Source: Sphingobacteriales bacterium (GTDB taxonomy: Bacteria; Bacteroidota; Bacteroidia; Chitinophagales; Chitinophagaceae). From it: a stretch of 64,000 bases of DNA. The translations under genes were made by a program, and so were the position numbers. How positions within the stretch are numbered: the first letter of the stretch is position 1; each line of letters starts with the position of its first letter. Of this stretch, positions 7,614-17,140 are shown one piece after another. Below the pieces are notes generated by a model that was not told the DNA's origin, did no database searches, and was given only the letters and a program-made list of their open reading frames with translations. The stretch is taken from contig RXJG01000003.1 of assembly GCA_003963365.1 (NCBI GenBank), forward strand, positions 3,543 to 67,542, in the 5' to 3' direction.

Positions 7614-10583
7614 CTATTGTTTAGTTCCTTCAAATAACATCCCTAATGCAGAGAGTTTAATTTTTATCACTTTACCATTACTATCACGGATAAAATTAAC
7701 CACTGAACCATCCGCACCATTAAACTGGTCCTTCACTCCTTTTACAGGGTCAAGTTCCCCGCTGTTATTATACACCAGTAATATCAATTTGCCTTCTTTT
7801 GCTTTTACTTCAATTTTACTAATCATTCCTTCTGCCACTTTGTATTCACCAACATATTCTCCGGTATTGATACTGGCAGTTTCTGCTTTTGGTTTAGCAG
7901 CTACAAAATGATACACGCCTGACCCAACATTCACTACAACATAATTCTCTTCTTTACCAACTATTTTAATATCGGCGTCTGATGTTAATGGTTTCCCTCC
8001 TTCTGTAATTGCCTCAGCACTTTCAGCGGGAATATAAATTGTAGCAGTAGTATTTGCGGGAATCTCAATATCCATCGTAATATCATTTGCATTCACTTTC
8101 CAGCCGCTACTTAATTTACCATAATAAGTTTGCAAACTTGCCGATGCGGAACTAAAACCCCCGCCTATATATGGTTTTACTTTTATATGCTTGTATCCTG
8201 CGCCATCTTCATAAGTATCCAGTCCAACCATTTTACGATACATCCAGTCACCAATGGCACCATAAGAATAATGGTTGAATGAATTCATACCAGGCGTTTG
8301 AAAAGTACTGTCCGGTTTTTGCCCGTCCCATCTTTCCCAAATGGTGGTTGCACCCATCTTTACAGGATACAACCATGATGGATAGGTTTCCTGTAATAAT
8401 AATTTATAAGCAACATCTGTATAACCATAACGGGTGAGCACATGACATAAATATGGAGTTCCCAAAAAACCGGTAGTTAAATGGTTACCATAACTTTTTA
8501 CATTTTCTGCTAATCGTTTGGCAGCTTGTTCTCTTAATGCTTCCGGCAACATATCAAAGTTTAGTGCTAACACATAAGCTGTTTGAGTTGAAGAAACCAA
8601 ACGGCCATTATCTGTCACATATTCTTTATTAAATGCTTCTTTAATTTTTGATAAGAGTGCTGTATAATTATTTACCTCATCCGTTTTACCCAAAACATTG
8701 GCAGCATTGATAAGCAGCTGTGTTGAGTTGGCATAAAAACATTGAGCAATTAAATATTTATCGGTAACGGCTGCTCTTCCATCATTATCGTCTTCGGGGC
8801 GATAAAACAACCAGTCACCGAAATGAAAACCACTATTCCATAAATTATCTTTTGCAATGGCTCTTATGCTTTCTACATAAGCCTTCATGCTATTATACTG
8901 GTTTTCTAAAATTTGTTTGTCACCATAAGCTAAATACATATTCCATGGAATAATGGTTGCCACATCAGCCCAACCAGCACTGCTGATAGCAGCACCCAGC
9001 ACATTAGGAATAACAAAAGGTACTACACCTTTTTGCTGGTCAGCCTCAACATCTTTCAACCATTTTGAAAAGAAACTATGCACATTCATATTAAAGGATG
9101 CGGTACGGGAAAAAACCTGTGCATCACCTGTCCAGCCTAAACGTTCATCCCTCTGCGGACAATCAGTTGGCACATCGAGAAAGTTTCCTTTTTGTCCCCA
9201 TTGAATATTATGCTGAAGCTGATTGATTAATGGATTAGAAGAAGTAAATGTTCCTGTTGGCTGCATGTCAGAATATAAAGCAACGGCAGTAAAATTCTCC
9301 GGTTTAATTTCCCCGGGATAGCCTTCTATTCTTATATAGCGGAAACCCTGCCATGTGAAATGTGGTTCAAAACTCTCTTCCTCTCCGCCTTTCAATATAT
9401 AAGTATCCTGTGCTTTGGCTGCACGGAGATTATCAGTGTAAAAGTTTCCATATTTATCTAACACTTCTGCATGTGACAGTACAATTTTATCACCTGCATT
9501 ACCTTTTGCTTTCAGCATTACCCAACCAACTAAGTTTTGTCCAAAGTCAATTACTTTTTCACCTTTTGGCGTAGTGAAAATTTTTATTGGTTTGAATGTT
9601 TCATGTTTTTTTACCGGCTCGTTCTCTGCTGCTATTAAAACATCTTTAGAAAAATCAGCCACTTTCACTGGTGTCCATGCAGCATCATTATAACCCGGTA
9701 ATGTCCATCCTTTCTTTTCTTTTCTTGCATCAATCGTTTCACCATTATAAATTTCTGAATACACGATGGAACCAGCAGATGATTTCCAGCTTTCATCAGA
9801 AACAACAGACTCAGTGCTTCCATCACTATAAGTAATAACCAGCTGAAACAACAGAGCGATATCTTTTCCATACACATTCACACTGTTGGTAAATCCAATA
9901 ATTCCCCTGTACCAACCACTCCCTAATGTAACACCAACAGCATTGCTGCCATTCTTTAGCAAACTGGTTACATCATATGTTTGAAATTGTAACCGCTTTT
10001 TATAAGCCGTCCATCCCGGCGTTAAATATGCATCGCCTACTCTTTGCCCGTTTATCTGTGCTTCATACAAACCATGAGCAGTGATATACGCCGTTGCATT
10101 AACTATTTTTTTGGTGGATGAAAATTCTTTCCTGAATAACGGGCTTGCTCTTAATGCATCTTCTTCATACCCCGGTGTTATCCATTTAGCTTTCCATTCT
10201 GATTTATCCAGCAGTGCTGTTTGAAAAGAAGCTAATGAACTCCATGCAGATACTTTACCATTATTATCCCATACTCTTACCTGCCAATTATATTTTTTCC
10301 CTGATTGCAAAGACTTGCCGGCATAATCTACCATTACAGATTTATCGGAATTAATTTTTTCACTGCTCCAAAGTGTTTCTTTTCCACTGCTCACTTTAAT
10401 TTCATAAGCAGATTGCTTTACATTTCTTTGCGTTGAATTTAGCTGCCAGCTAAATCTTGGTTTGGCAGTACCAATACCAATCGGGTTCTGTAAGTTATTA
10501 CATAATAAATTGGAAACTGATACCTGTGCAAAAACAACCTGTACCAATAGCAAGCAAACGATAAACACCAAATTCTTTTTCAT
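7614..10583 (-). CDS. Secreted alpha-L-rhamnosidase, GH78, with extra C-terminal domain
   Basis: This 989-residue protein has a signal peptide (LVFIVCLLLVQVVFA). It then has a fibronectin-like domain, the Bac_rhamnosid N domain (KGWTLPGYNDAAW), a jelly-roll region and the (alpha/alpha)6 catalytic barrel. The GH78 acidic motif DERLGWTGDAQ begins at D479, and TTIWERWDG is the second conserved acidic segment. The family cleaves terminal alpha-L-rhamnose from pectin, flavonoids or glycolipids. Residues 904-989 form an added domain not usual in GH78 that resembles DUF3471-type tails. It lies 9 bp after the kinase gene and its stop abuts the lactate-dehydrogenase start, so it is part of the operon. 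Confidence 0.93.
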   Translation of the reverse strand: MKKNLVFIVCLLLVQVVFAQVSVSNLLCNNLQNPIGIGTAKPRFSWQLNSTQRNVKQSAYEIKVSSGKETLWSSEKINSDKSVMVDYAGKSLQSGKKYNWQVRVWDNNGKVSAWSSLASFQTALLDKSEWKAKWITPGYEEDALRASPLFRKEFSSTKKIVNATAYITAHGLYEAQINGQRVGDAYLTPGWTAYKKRLQFQTYDVTSLLKNGSNAVGVTLGSGWYRGIIGFTNSVNVYGKDIALLFQLVITYSDGSTESVVSDESWKSSAGSIVYSEIYNGETIDARKEKKGWTLPGYNDAAWTPVKVADFSKDVLIAAENEPVKKHETFKPIKIFTTPKGEKVIDFGQNLVGWVMLKAKGNAGDKIVLSHAEVLDKYGNFYTDNLRAAKAQDTYILKGGEEESFEPHFTWQGFRYIRIEGYPGEIKPENFTAVALYSDMQPTGTFTSSNPLINQLQHNIQWGQKGNFLDVPTDCPQRDERLGWTGDAQVFSRTASFNMNVHSFFSKWLKDVEADQQKGVVPFVIPNVLGAAISSAGWADVATIIPWNMYLAYGDKQILENQYNSMKAYVESIRAIAKDNLWNSGFHFGDWLFYRPEDDNDGRAAVTDKYLIAQCFYANSTQLLINAANVLGKTDEVNNYTALLSKIKEAFNKEYVTDNGRLVSSTQTAYVLALNFDMLPEALREQAAKRLAENVKSYGNHLTTGFLGTPYLCHVLTRYGYTDVAYKLLLQETYPSWLYPVKMGATTIWERWDGQKPDSTFQTPGMNSFNHYSYGAIGDWMYRKMVGLDTYEDGAGYKHIKVKPYIGGGFSSASASLQTYYGKLSSGWKVNANDITMDIEIPANTTATIYIPAESAEAITEGGKPLTSDADIKIVGKEENYVVVNVGSGVYHFVAAKPKAETASINTGEYVGEYKVAEGMISKIEVKAKEGKLILLVYNNSGELDPVKGVKDQFNGADGSVVNFIRDSNGKVIKIKLSALGMLFEGTKQ

Positions 10584-10592
10584 AATTTATTT

Positions 10593-11987
10593 TTAGTGCT
10601 GAATTAATTTCTGTTCGGGTGTATAATATTTTAACTCAATAATGCTGCCGGGCAAATCTTTACTGTTCCAATGGTCATGAATACACAAAGCTGCTCCCAA
10701 TGCCGAAGCCTGCGGAATAGTTGCCGCATACACTTCAATCCCGGGAAAAGCATCAGCCAGTAATTGCATGTAGATTTGATTTTTACTGAAGCCGCCGTCC
10801 ACAAATATCCTTTTTACATTTGTTCCTTTCAAAACAATATTGCTGCTGTGAATTTGCTGCTCAATAATATCAGCTATCAGTTGATGATAAGCATCTTCAT
10901 ATGTTTTAAAAGACGACAACTCTCTTTTACTAAAAGCAGATTGCCCAACCATTGCTGATTGTTCATCACCAGGTGAAATTTTTGTTTTGGTTCTGTAATT
11001 ATCAACTAAGGATGCATTATACAGTACCGACTTGTAATAATCGCCTGGTTTATTAAAATATGTTGCCAGTCTTTTTGTTTGCTGTTCATGTTCATACCCG
11101 GCAAACAGCCGGGAAGCCTTAACCGGTTTCCCTTTATAGGAAAGAAAACATAAACAATCCTGGTGCAATTCATAATCGGTCAGTTGAGTATGGTTGAAAG
11201 GATTCAGGGTGATGCACCATGTTCCGGTTGATAAAAGAATAAAGGGTTCACTGAAAGAAATAAGATAGGGTATCAATGCAGCAGAACTATCATGCAATCC
11301 AATCCCGGCTATATAGTTTTTATTTTTAAAAATAAATGGTACATAAGTTGAACAAGGCAATACTGGAGCAAAACAATTTATGATGCCTTCTTCAAGAACC
11401 CAATGGTGATATTTTTGTTCATTGAAATTCCATAAGTTTGTATGGCACCCTACACTAGTTATGTCTGTTGCCGGATAATCAGTAAGTATATAGCTTAGAT
11501 ACTGTGGAAGATGAAATGCAAAAGCGATATTTTTATACAGTTCAGGTTTTTTATATTTTATCAGGTAGAGCTGCATTCCTGAATTAAGATTTCCCAGCAC
11601 CGGAGATGCTGTTTGTTTTGCAACTGCACTTTCGCCACCGTAATCATCATAAAATTTTTTCTGAAGTTCAGGTGGATATGATTTGAGATAATTATACAGC
11701 GGCGAAATTACTTTCCCGCCCTTATCAACATAAACAAAACTGGCACCATAGCCGGAAAAATTTACTCCTTTAACTTCGAATCTTTCGTCGTGTACTACTT
11801 TTTCAAAAGATTCTTTTATCCAATCCGTCAATACAATCACATCTTCGCAGGGAAAATCATCTTCATCTTTTATTTCAGCAAATTGCTTGCTCTCTTCAAA
11901 TACCAGCTTATACTGTTCATTAAATAATAACAGTTTTTTATTGGTCTTGCCAACATCGAAGATTGCTATTACAGGAATCCTGTTCAT
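10593..11987 (-). CDS. FGGY carbohydrate kinase, probable L-rhamnulokinase
   Basis: This 464-residue protein has the FGGY fold: the N-terminal phosphate-1 loop DVGKTNKK, GLHDSSAALIPYL in the middle, and C-terminal VDGGFSKNQIYMQLLADAF followed by QASALGAA. It is more divergent than E. coli RhaB. Its ATG shares one base with the stop of the rhamnose isomerase gene (TAATG), a sign of translational coupling. Position between isomerase and GH78 makes phosphorylation of L-rhamnulose at O-1 the natural role. The substrate is inferred from the operon, not from residues. Confidence 0.85.
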   Translation of the reverse strand: MNRIPVIAIFDVGKTNKKLLLFNEQYKLVFEESKQFAEIKDEDDFPCEDVIVLTDWIKESFEKVVHDERFEVKGVNFSGYGASFVYVDKGGKVISPLYNYLKSYPPELQKKFYDDYGGESAVAKQTASPVLGNLNSGMQLYLIKYKKPELYKNIAFAFHLPQYLSYILTDYPATDITSVGCHTNLWNFNEQKYHHWVLEEGIINCFAPVLPCSTYVPFIFKNKNYIAGIGLHDSSAALIPYLISFSEPFILLSTGTWCITLNPFNHTQLTDYELHQDCLCFLSYKGKPVKASRLFAGYEHEQQTKRLATYFNKPGDYYKSVLYNASLVDNYRTKTKISPGDEQSAMVGQSAFSKRELSSFKTYEDAYHQLIADIIEQQIHSSNIVLKGTNVKRIFVDGGFSKNQIYMQLLADAFPGIEVYAATIPQASALGAALCIHDHWNSKDLPGSIIELKYYTPEQKLIQH

Positions 11988-13261
11988 TACAAACCCGTTG
12001 CTACTGTTTTTGTTCCCCTTTCCTTTATCAACTGCTCTCTTATTTTTTGTTCACGGAAGAATTGCAAAGGATTCAATGCACCACCCCTTCTTAATCTTGC
12101 TTCAGCTGCAATTGCTCTTACATCAGTACGAAAAGTATTTTGCAATATTTCCTGTGCAGCCACCACATCATTTGTTTCCTGTGCAGCATTCAGTTTTTTT
12201 CTGTCAACTATCAAAGCATGCGTATAAGCCAGCATAATCGCTTCCACTGATTGCAGTAAATCTTCCAGCGGGTCTTTTACATTGTGACTCGCATCAATCA
12301 TCCATCCCAAATCTGTTGCATGATTCATTCCTCTTGCATCCATTCCTTCTACAAGCTCATTGAAGATTAAAAACAACTGGTATGGCTTAATACTTCCGGC
12401 TGTTAAATCATCATCACCATATTTACTGTCGTTGAAATGAAAACCGGCCAGCTTTCCTTCCATTAATAATAAAGCAACAATCTGTTCAATATTTGCATTG
12501 GGTAAATGGTGACCTAAATCAACCAATGTATAGGCTTTTGGACCAAGTTTGTTTGCATACAATAATGATTGTCCCCAATCACCCACCGTCATTGAATAAA
12601 AATTGGGTTCAAAAGCTTTATACTCTACAAACACTTTCCAATTATCCGGCAATGCTGCATATATCTCGTGTAAACTTTCCAGTGTATTTTGAAATGCTTT
12701 ACGGAAATTTAATTGTCCCGGGAAACAACTTCCATCACTCAACCAAACTGTCAATGCTTCCGAACCTAATTCCACTCCATGTTTTATTACTTCAATATTA
12801 TGTTCAATAGCTTGTTTGCGTACTGCTTTATCAACATGCTGCAAAGAGCCAAACTTATAACTCAGCTCCTGGTCTTGTTGATCCTGGAACGTATTGGAGT
12901 TAACGGCATCAAACTTCAATCCTAATTGAGCAGCTAAAAATTTAATAGCCTTATAATCTTTTGGAATATCCCATGGAATATGTAGTGATATAGCACCGCT
13001 TGATTGATTAAGTGCATGCAGCAAACCAATATCTTCCATTTTTTCTTCAAGAGAACGTGGTTCACCGGCACCGGAAAATCTTCCGAATCTTGTTCCGCCT
13101 GTACCCAAAGCCCAACTGGGAATGGCAATGTTAAAATCAACCAGTTTTTGAATAACCATCTCCACATCTTTCACTTCAGAAGCTGCAAACTCAAATCTGC
13201 GACGATGGTCAGCCAACAATGATTGATTGAACTCAGCAATTTTATTCTTATCCGCCAGCAT
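11987..13261 (-). CDS. rhaI: L-rhamnose isomerase (Pseudomonas-type RhaI, TIM barrel)
   Basis: This 424-residue xylose-isomerase-like TIM barrel resembles the P. stutzeri-type L-rhamnose isomerase rather than E. coli RhaA. Metal-binding segments are VDLGHHLPNANIEQI and FHFNDSKYGDDDLTAG, and WALGTGGTRFGRF is conserved near the N-terminus. The enzyme interconverts L-rhamnose and L-rhamnulose, and relatives also act on other aldoses. It lies 9 bp after rhaM and overlaps the kinase start by one base. Confidence 0.92.
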   Translation of the reverse strand: MLADKNKIAEFNQSLLADHRRRFEFAASEVKDVEMVIQKLVDFNIAIPSWALGTGGTRFGRFSGAGEPRSLEEKMEDIGLLHALNQSSGAISLHIPWDIPKDYKAIKFLAAQLGLKFDAVNSNTFQDQQDQELSYKFGSLQHVDKAVRKQAIEHNIEVIKHGVELGSEALTVWLSDGSCFPGQLNFRKAFQNTLESLHEIYAALPDNWKVFVEYKAFEPNFYSMTVGDWGQSLLYANKLGPKAYTLVDLGHHLPNANIEQIVALLLMEGKLAGFHFNDSKYGDDDLTAGSIKPYQLFLIFNELVEGMDARGMNHATDLGWMIDASHNVKDPLEDLLQSVEAIMLAYTHALIVDRKKLNAAQETNDVVAAQEILQNTFRTDVRAIAAEARLRRGGALNPLQFFREQKIREQLIKERGTKTVATGL

Positions 13262-13270
13262 AAATTCATT

Positions 13271-13585
13271 TTATGGTAAATAGAAAACTTCTTTTAAAGG
13301 GATACTCACCGGACTGTTATCAGGGTTTGTTTCCATAATGTCTTTCATATAAGTCCACCATTTTTTCATCACCGGTTGACCGGGTAATTTATCCAACTTC
13401 GTTTTGTCCTCAATTGTCAGATACCCAAACAATGTATTTGTTTCCTCATCAAGAAATATAGAATAATCTGCTATCCCGGAATCTTTCAATAATGTTTTCA
13501 ACTCTGGCCACAGAGCGTCATGTCTTTTTTTATATTCTGCTTCAAAGCCATTAAATAATTTCATCTTAAAAGCAACTCTTTCCAT
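13271..13585 (-). CDS. rhaM: L-rhamnose mutarotase
   Basis: This 104-residue protein has the RhaM fold. The segment YKKRHDALWPEL contains H22, the position of the catalytic histidine in E. coli RhaM, and WWTYMKDIMETNPDNSP is the conserved C-terminal region. It speeds the alpha/beta anomer exchange of L-rhamnose so the isomerase gets its preferred form. It is 9 bp upstream of rhaI in the operon. Confidence 0.93.
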   Translation of the reverse strand: MERVAFKMKLFNGFEAEYKKRHDALWPELKTLLKDSGIADYSIFLDEETNTLFGYLTIEDKTKLDKLPGQPVMKKWWTYMKDIMETNPDNSPVSIPLKEVFYLP

Positions 13586-13592
13586 TATGCAG

Positions 13593-14972
13593 CTATTTCT
13601 TCTTTAATAATTTGAACCAGAAATTTTCATCACTTGCTTTGCATTTTCCACATACAACTTTTAACTGGCTATCCTTCAGCAAAAACCTGTTATTTTTAAA
13701 ATCAACCTGCGATGCAGTAACCAACGAATCTGAACGCATCACAACAGACCCATTCCTTATCTCAAAACTATTGTTTTCAAAAAGAATATTTCGCATGTCT
13801 GAATTGTTTAAATCAATCGCAGCAGGTACACCATCCACTGTATTCTTATTTTCCACTATGATTCTGTTGTTACTTATCCTGGTATTGGTTACCGGGTATT
13901 CTCTTCCTGCCCCACTAACAGTAATAGCACCATACCCGTTTTTTAAACCATCGTTACGGCTGCTATTATTGATCACCTTGTTATTACTGAAAGGAAGCAC
14001 CGAACCAAATTCACATACAAGATAACCGGCTCCTTCATTATCATAAGAAATACAATTACTGATTGTGCAATAAGATGAACCACCATCTATATCAAAACCA
14101 CCGCCATCGTGCAAACAAGTTCCTGCATGATTGTGATGCGAAACAGAATTTTGAATACCTCCATTTTTACAATGCCAAACCCAGATGCCTACCGGCCCTC
14201 CGCCATTGGACCGGCAGTCTTTCCCATTCTCATAAGCTTCACACGAATCAATCAAAAACTTTTTCACTCCTGAAAGAACTATACCATTCCCGGAATGATT
14301 ATCTGTTTTTGTAAGGATACCATAGTTATTAAAGACTTTACATTTTACTATCCGGAAATTTTTATGCGGAATACCGGGATAGGCTGCTAATGACCCTATG
14401 CCGGCTTCACCATTTTCTGATGCGATGCAATCAGTGATCTGAACATTATTGAATCCACAAGCCGTATCCTTGTCTGACTGAATTAATATACCATAGAAAT
14501 GAAAACCAGTTACTTCACAATTTTTAATTTCAATGCCAGAAAGTTTTTTGGAATTATTATCAGCAAAAAAATGAATACCGCTTCCATTATTCTTTTCTAC
14601 CCCATCTCCCCTGATTCGAATTTTACTGATACTGATACCTGACGTGTTATATACAAATATTCCTGTACCACTTCCTGCATTTATAGTAGCTTTCCCTTTA
14701 CCAAAAGAACTGATGATCACTTTTTCTTTTTCACTACCTCCATCCTTTTCATCCAACTGAATATTTCCATTGAAAACCGCTCCGCCTTCCAGCAATACAT
14801 AACTTCCTTTTTTTAGATCTATTTCATTGATCTTATTCAAAGTTCGCCATGCTTCCTTTGGAGAAAGACCACTATTGTTATCATTGCCTGCAGAACTAAC
14901 ATAAAAAGTCTGTCCTGCAATATTGGACAGGTTAAGAAACCCAATTAGTAAAAAAATAAAATACATCCGCAT
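13593..14972 (-). CDS. Secreted right-handed beta-helix protein
   Basis: This 459-residue protein has a signal peptide (MYFIFLLIGFLNLSNIAG) and the DUF1565-like opening TFYVSSAGNDNNSG. Many degenerate PbH1-type coils follow, rich in N, G, I and S and containing repeated ISN, ITD and IKN motifs. The fold is that of polysaccharide lyases and pectin-active enzymes, but I cannot point to a catalytic set. It sits inside the rhamnose operon (7 bp to rhaM, 15 bp from the aldolase fusion), so a role on a rhamnose-containing polymer such as rhamnogalacturonan is plausible. The function is otherwise unassigned. Confidence 0.75.
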   Translation of the reverse strand: MRMYFIFLLIGFLNLSNIAGQTFYVSSAGNDNNSGLSPKEAWRTLNKINEIDLKKGSYVLLEGGAVFNGNIQLDEKDGGSEKEKVIISSFGKGKATINAGSGTGIFVYNTSGISISKIRIRGDGVEKNNGSGIHFFADNNSKKLSGIEIKNCEVTGFHFYGILIQSDKDTACGFNNVQITDCIASENGEAGIGSLAAYPGIPHKNFRIVKCKVFNNYGILTKTDNHSGNGIVLSGVKKFLIDSCEAYENGKDCRSNGGGPVGIWVWHCKNGGIQNSVSHHNHAGTCLHDGGGFDIDGGSSYCTISNCISYDNEGAGYLVCEFGSVLPFSNNKVINNSSRNDGLKNGYGAITVSGAGREYPVTNTRISNNRIIVENKNTVDGVPAAIDLNNSDMRNILFENNSFEIRNGSVVMRSDSLVTASQVDFKNNRFLLKDSQLKVVCGKCKASDENFWFKLLKKK

Positions 14973-14987
14973 AAGGTAAAAACAGTT

Positions 14988-17111
14988 TTATCTTACAAAA
15001 CCCGCCGCCACGCCGCCATCTACATTCAATACATTACCTGTTGATTTATTCAGTAACCCACCTACAAAAGCAAAACAGGCATTGGCAATATCTTCCGGTG
15101 AAATGATTTCATTTAATAATGTACGGTTAGCGTAATAAGCCGGCAACTCCTCTACGGTAATGCCATAAGCCTTTGCTCTTCCTTCAGCCCAGCCACCACT
15201 CCAGATATTGCTTCCTGAAATCACTGCATCAGGATTCACCACATTCACTCTTATTTTATCTTTCCCTAATTCAGCCGCATTTAATCTGGATAAATGCAAT
15301 TGAGCTGCTTTAGCTGAACCATAACCTGCATTATTAGGGCCACTTACCAATGCATTCTTGCTGACAATATTCAATACATCACCACCCATATTTTGCTTAC
15401 GCATTACTTCCACTCCCGATTGTGTAACCAGAAATTGTCCTTTCACCAATACATCGTATAATAAATCCCAGTCTTTCTCAGTATGTTCTTCAATTGGTTT
15501 TGAAATAGAAAGACCAGCATTATTGACCACAATATCAATTCCACCAAATGCCAGCACTGCTGTTGTAATAGTTTGCTGAATGGCAGATGCGTTAGTTACA
15601 TCCAGTATGTCACCGGTATAAACATCTTTACCATATTGTTTATTAAATTCAGCTTTTGCTTCTTCCAGTCTTTCTGCATTGTTATCAGAAAGAATCACAC
15701 AGGCACCTTCATCAGCAAATTTCTTTGCAATAGCTTTTCCAATACCACCGGCACTGCCTGTTATCAATGCAATGCGGCCACTCAATGGTTTTGGCTTTGG
15801 CATACGTTGCAGCTTGGCTTCTTCCAACAACCAGTATTCAATATTGAAAGCTTCCTGTCTTGGCAAAGAAGTATATTCAGAAATTGCTTCTGCCCCTTTC
15901 ATTACATTGATGGCGTTGATATAAAATTCTGCAGCTACTCTTGCTGTTTGTTTATCTTTTGCGAAAGTAAACATACCGACACCTGGATATAAAATTACCA
16001 CCGGGTTAGGATCCCGCATCGCAGGACTATTGGAATGTTTGCAGGTATTATAATAATCCGCATACATTGTTCTGTAGGCATCAAATAAAGGGCTGATTTT
16101 TTCTTTTACCACTTTTACATCACTTACATCTTCATCTGTTGCAAGATTTAATACCAAAGGAGAAATTTTTGTACGTAGAAAATGGTCGGGACAGCTCGTA
16201 CCCAAAGGAGCTAACCTGTCCAGATCATTTGAATTAATATACTCCAGTACTCTTTCATCATCTGTAAAATGACCAATCATTTTTGTTTGCGATGAACACA
16301 AACCTCGCAGTACGGGGGCCAATGATGCAGCCATGCGATTACGACCCTCTGCAGGCAATGACTTCACCCTGGCACCACCAAATACTACCGGTTGCTTACT
16401 TATTTTTTCTTGCAGGTATTCTGCACATCGTTCAATTACTTCAAGTGTATTGATATAACTTTCATAAGCAGTATCACCCCAGGTAAACAAACCATGCGAA
16501 CCGAGCATGATACCACGGATGCCGGGATTTTCATCCAAACATTTTTTTAGTTGTAACCCCAAATCAAAACCCGGCTTCTGCCATTTTACCCAACCAATAG
16601 TACCACCAAATAATTCTTTAGAGATTTTTTCACCGTCTTTCGCTGCCGCAATTGCAATAGCTGCATCCGGATGTAAATGGTCAATATGTTTGAATGGAAG
16701 AAACCCGTGCAATGGTGTATCAATAGAAGGAGCTTTGGACGCTAAATCATAAATACAATGATTGAACAACTCTACCATCTCATCTTCATGCTCAATACCA
16801 CGATAAATATTTTTTAATGCTCTCAGCCTGTCAACATACAAAGCAGCCAGATCGTTGCGTTTCATTGTACCCAAATCACCACCACTTCCTTTCACCCACA
16901 TTACTTCCACTTCTTTTCCTGTTAATGGATCTTTTGCCATTGCCTTACAGGAAGTATTTCCACCACCATAATTGGTCAGTCGCAAATCAGCTCCCAGTAA
17001 ATTGGAACGGTAGACTAACAAAGCTACTTCATCGCCTGCTAATTCTGCCGCTTTGGCTTCATCCCACAGGTAGCTCACATGTTTAAATTTTTTTACTTCC
17101 ACTGTAGACAT
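14988..17111 (-). CDS. Rhamnulose-1-phosphate aldolase / lactaldehyde dehydrogenase fusion
   Basis: This 707-residue bifunctional protein has two domains. Residues about 1-420 are a class II aldolase: zinc-site segments HGFLPFKHIDHLHPDA and GSHGLFTWGD, and N-terminal NYGGGNTSCKA. Residues about 440-707 are a short-chain dehydrogenase with TGSAGGIGKAIA for NAD(P) and the YGSAKAAQ catalytic Tyr/Lys. Such fusions (YuxG/RhaEW type) cleave L-rhamnulose-1-phosphate to DHAP and L-lactaldehyde and oxidise the latter to L-lactate. It is 29 bp after rhaT in the operon. Confidence 0.93.
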   Translation of the reverse strand: MSTVEVKKFKHVSYLWDEAKAAELAGDEVALLVYRSNLLGADLRLTNYGGGNTSCKAMAKDPLTGKEVEVMWVKGSGGDLGTMKRNDLAALYVDRLRALKNIYRGIEHEDEMVELFNHCIYDLASKAPSIDTPLHGFLPFKHIDHLHPDAAIAIAAAKDGEKISKELFGGTIGWVKWQKPGFDLGLQLKKCLDENPGIRGIMLGSHGLFTWGDTAYESYINTLEVIERCAEYLQEKISKQPVVFGGARVKSLPAEGRNRMAASLAPVLRGLCSSQTKMIGHFTDDERVLEYINSNDLDRLAPLGTSCPDHFLRTKISPLVLNLATDEDVSDVKVVKEKISPLFDAYRTMYADYYNTCKHSNSPAMRDPNPVVILYPGVGMFTFAKDKQTARVAAEFYINAINVMKGAEAISEYTSLPRQEAFNIEYWLLEEAKLQRMPKPKPLSGRIALITGSAGGIGKAIAKKFADEGACVILSDNNAERLEEAKAEFNKQYGKDVYTGDILDVTNASAIQQTITTAVLAFGGIDIVVNNAGLSISKPIEEHTEKDWDLLYDVLVKGQFLVTQSGVEVMRKQNMGGDVLNIVSKNALVSGPNNAGYGSAKAAQLHLSRLNAAELGKDKIRVNVVNPDAVISGSNIWSGGWAEGRAKAYGITVEELPAYYANRTLLNEIISPEDIANACFAFVGGLLNKSTGNVLNVDGGVAAGFVR

Positions 17112-17140
17112 AATCTTTCTATTTTAAATCTTACGTGTTA

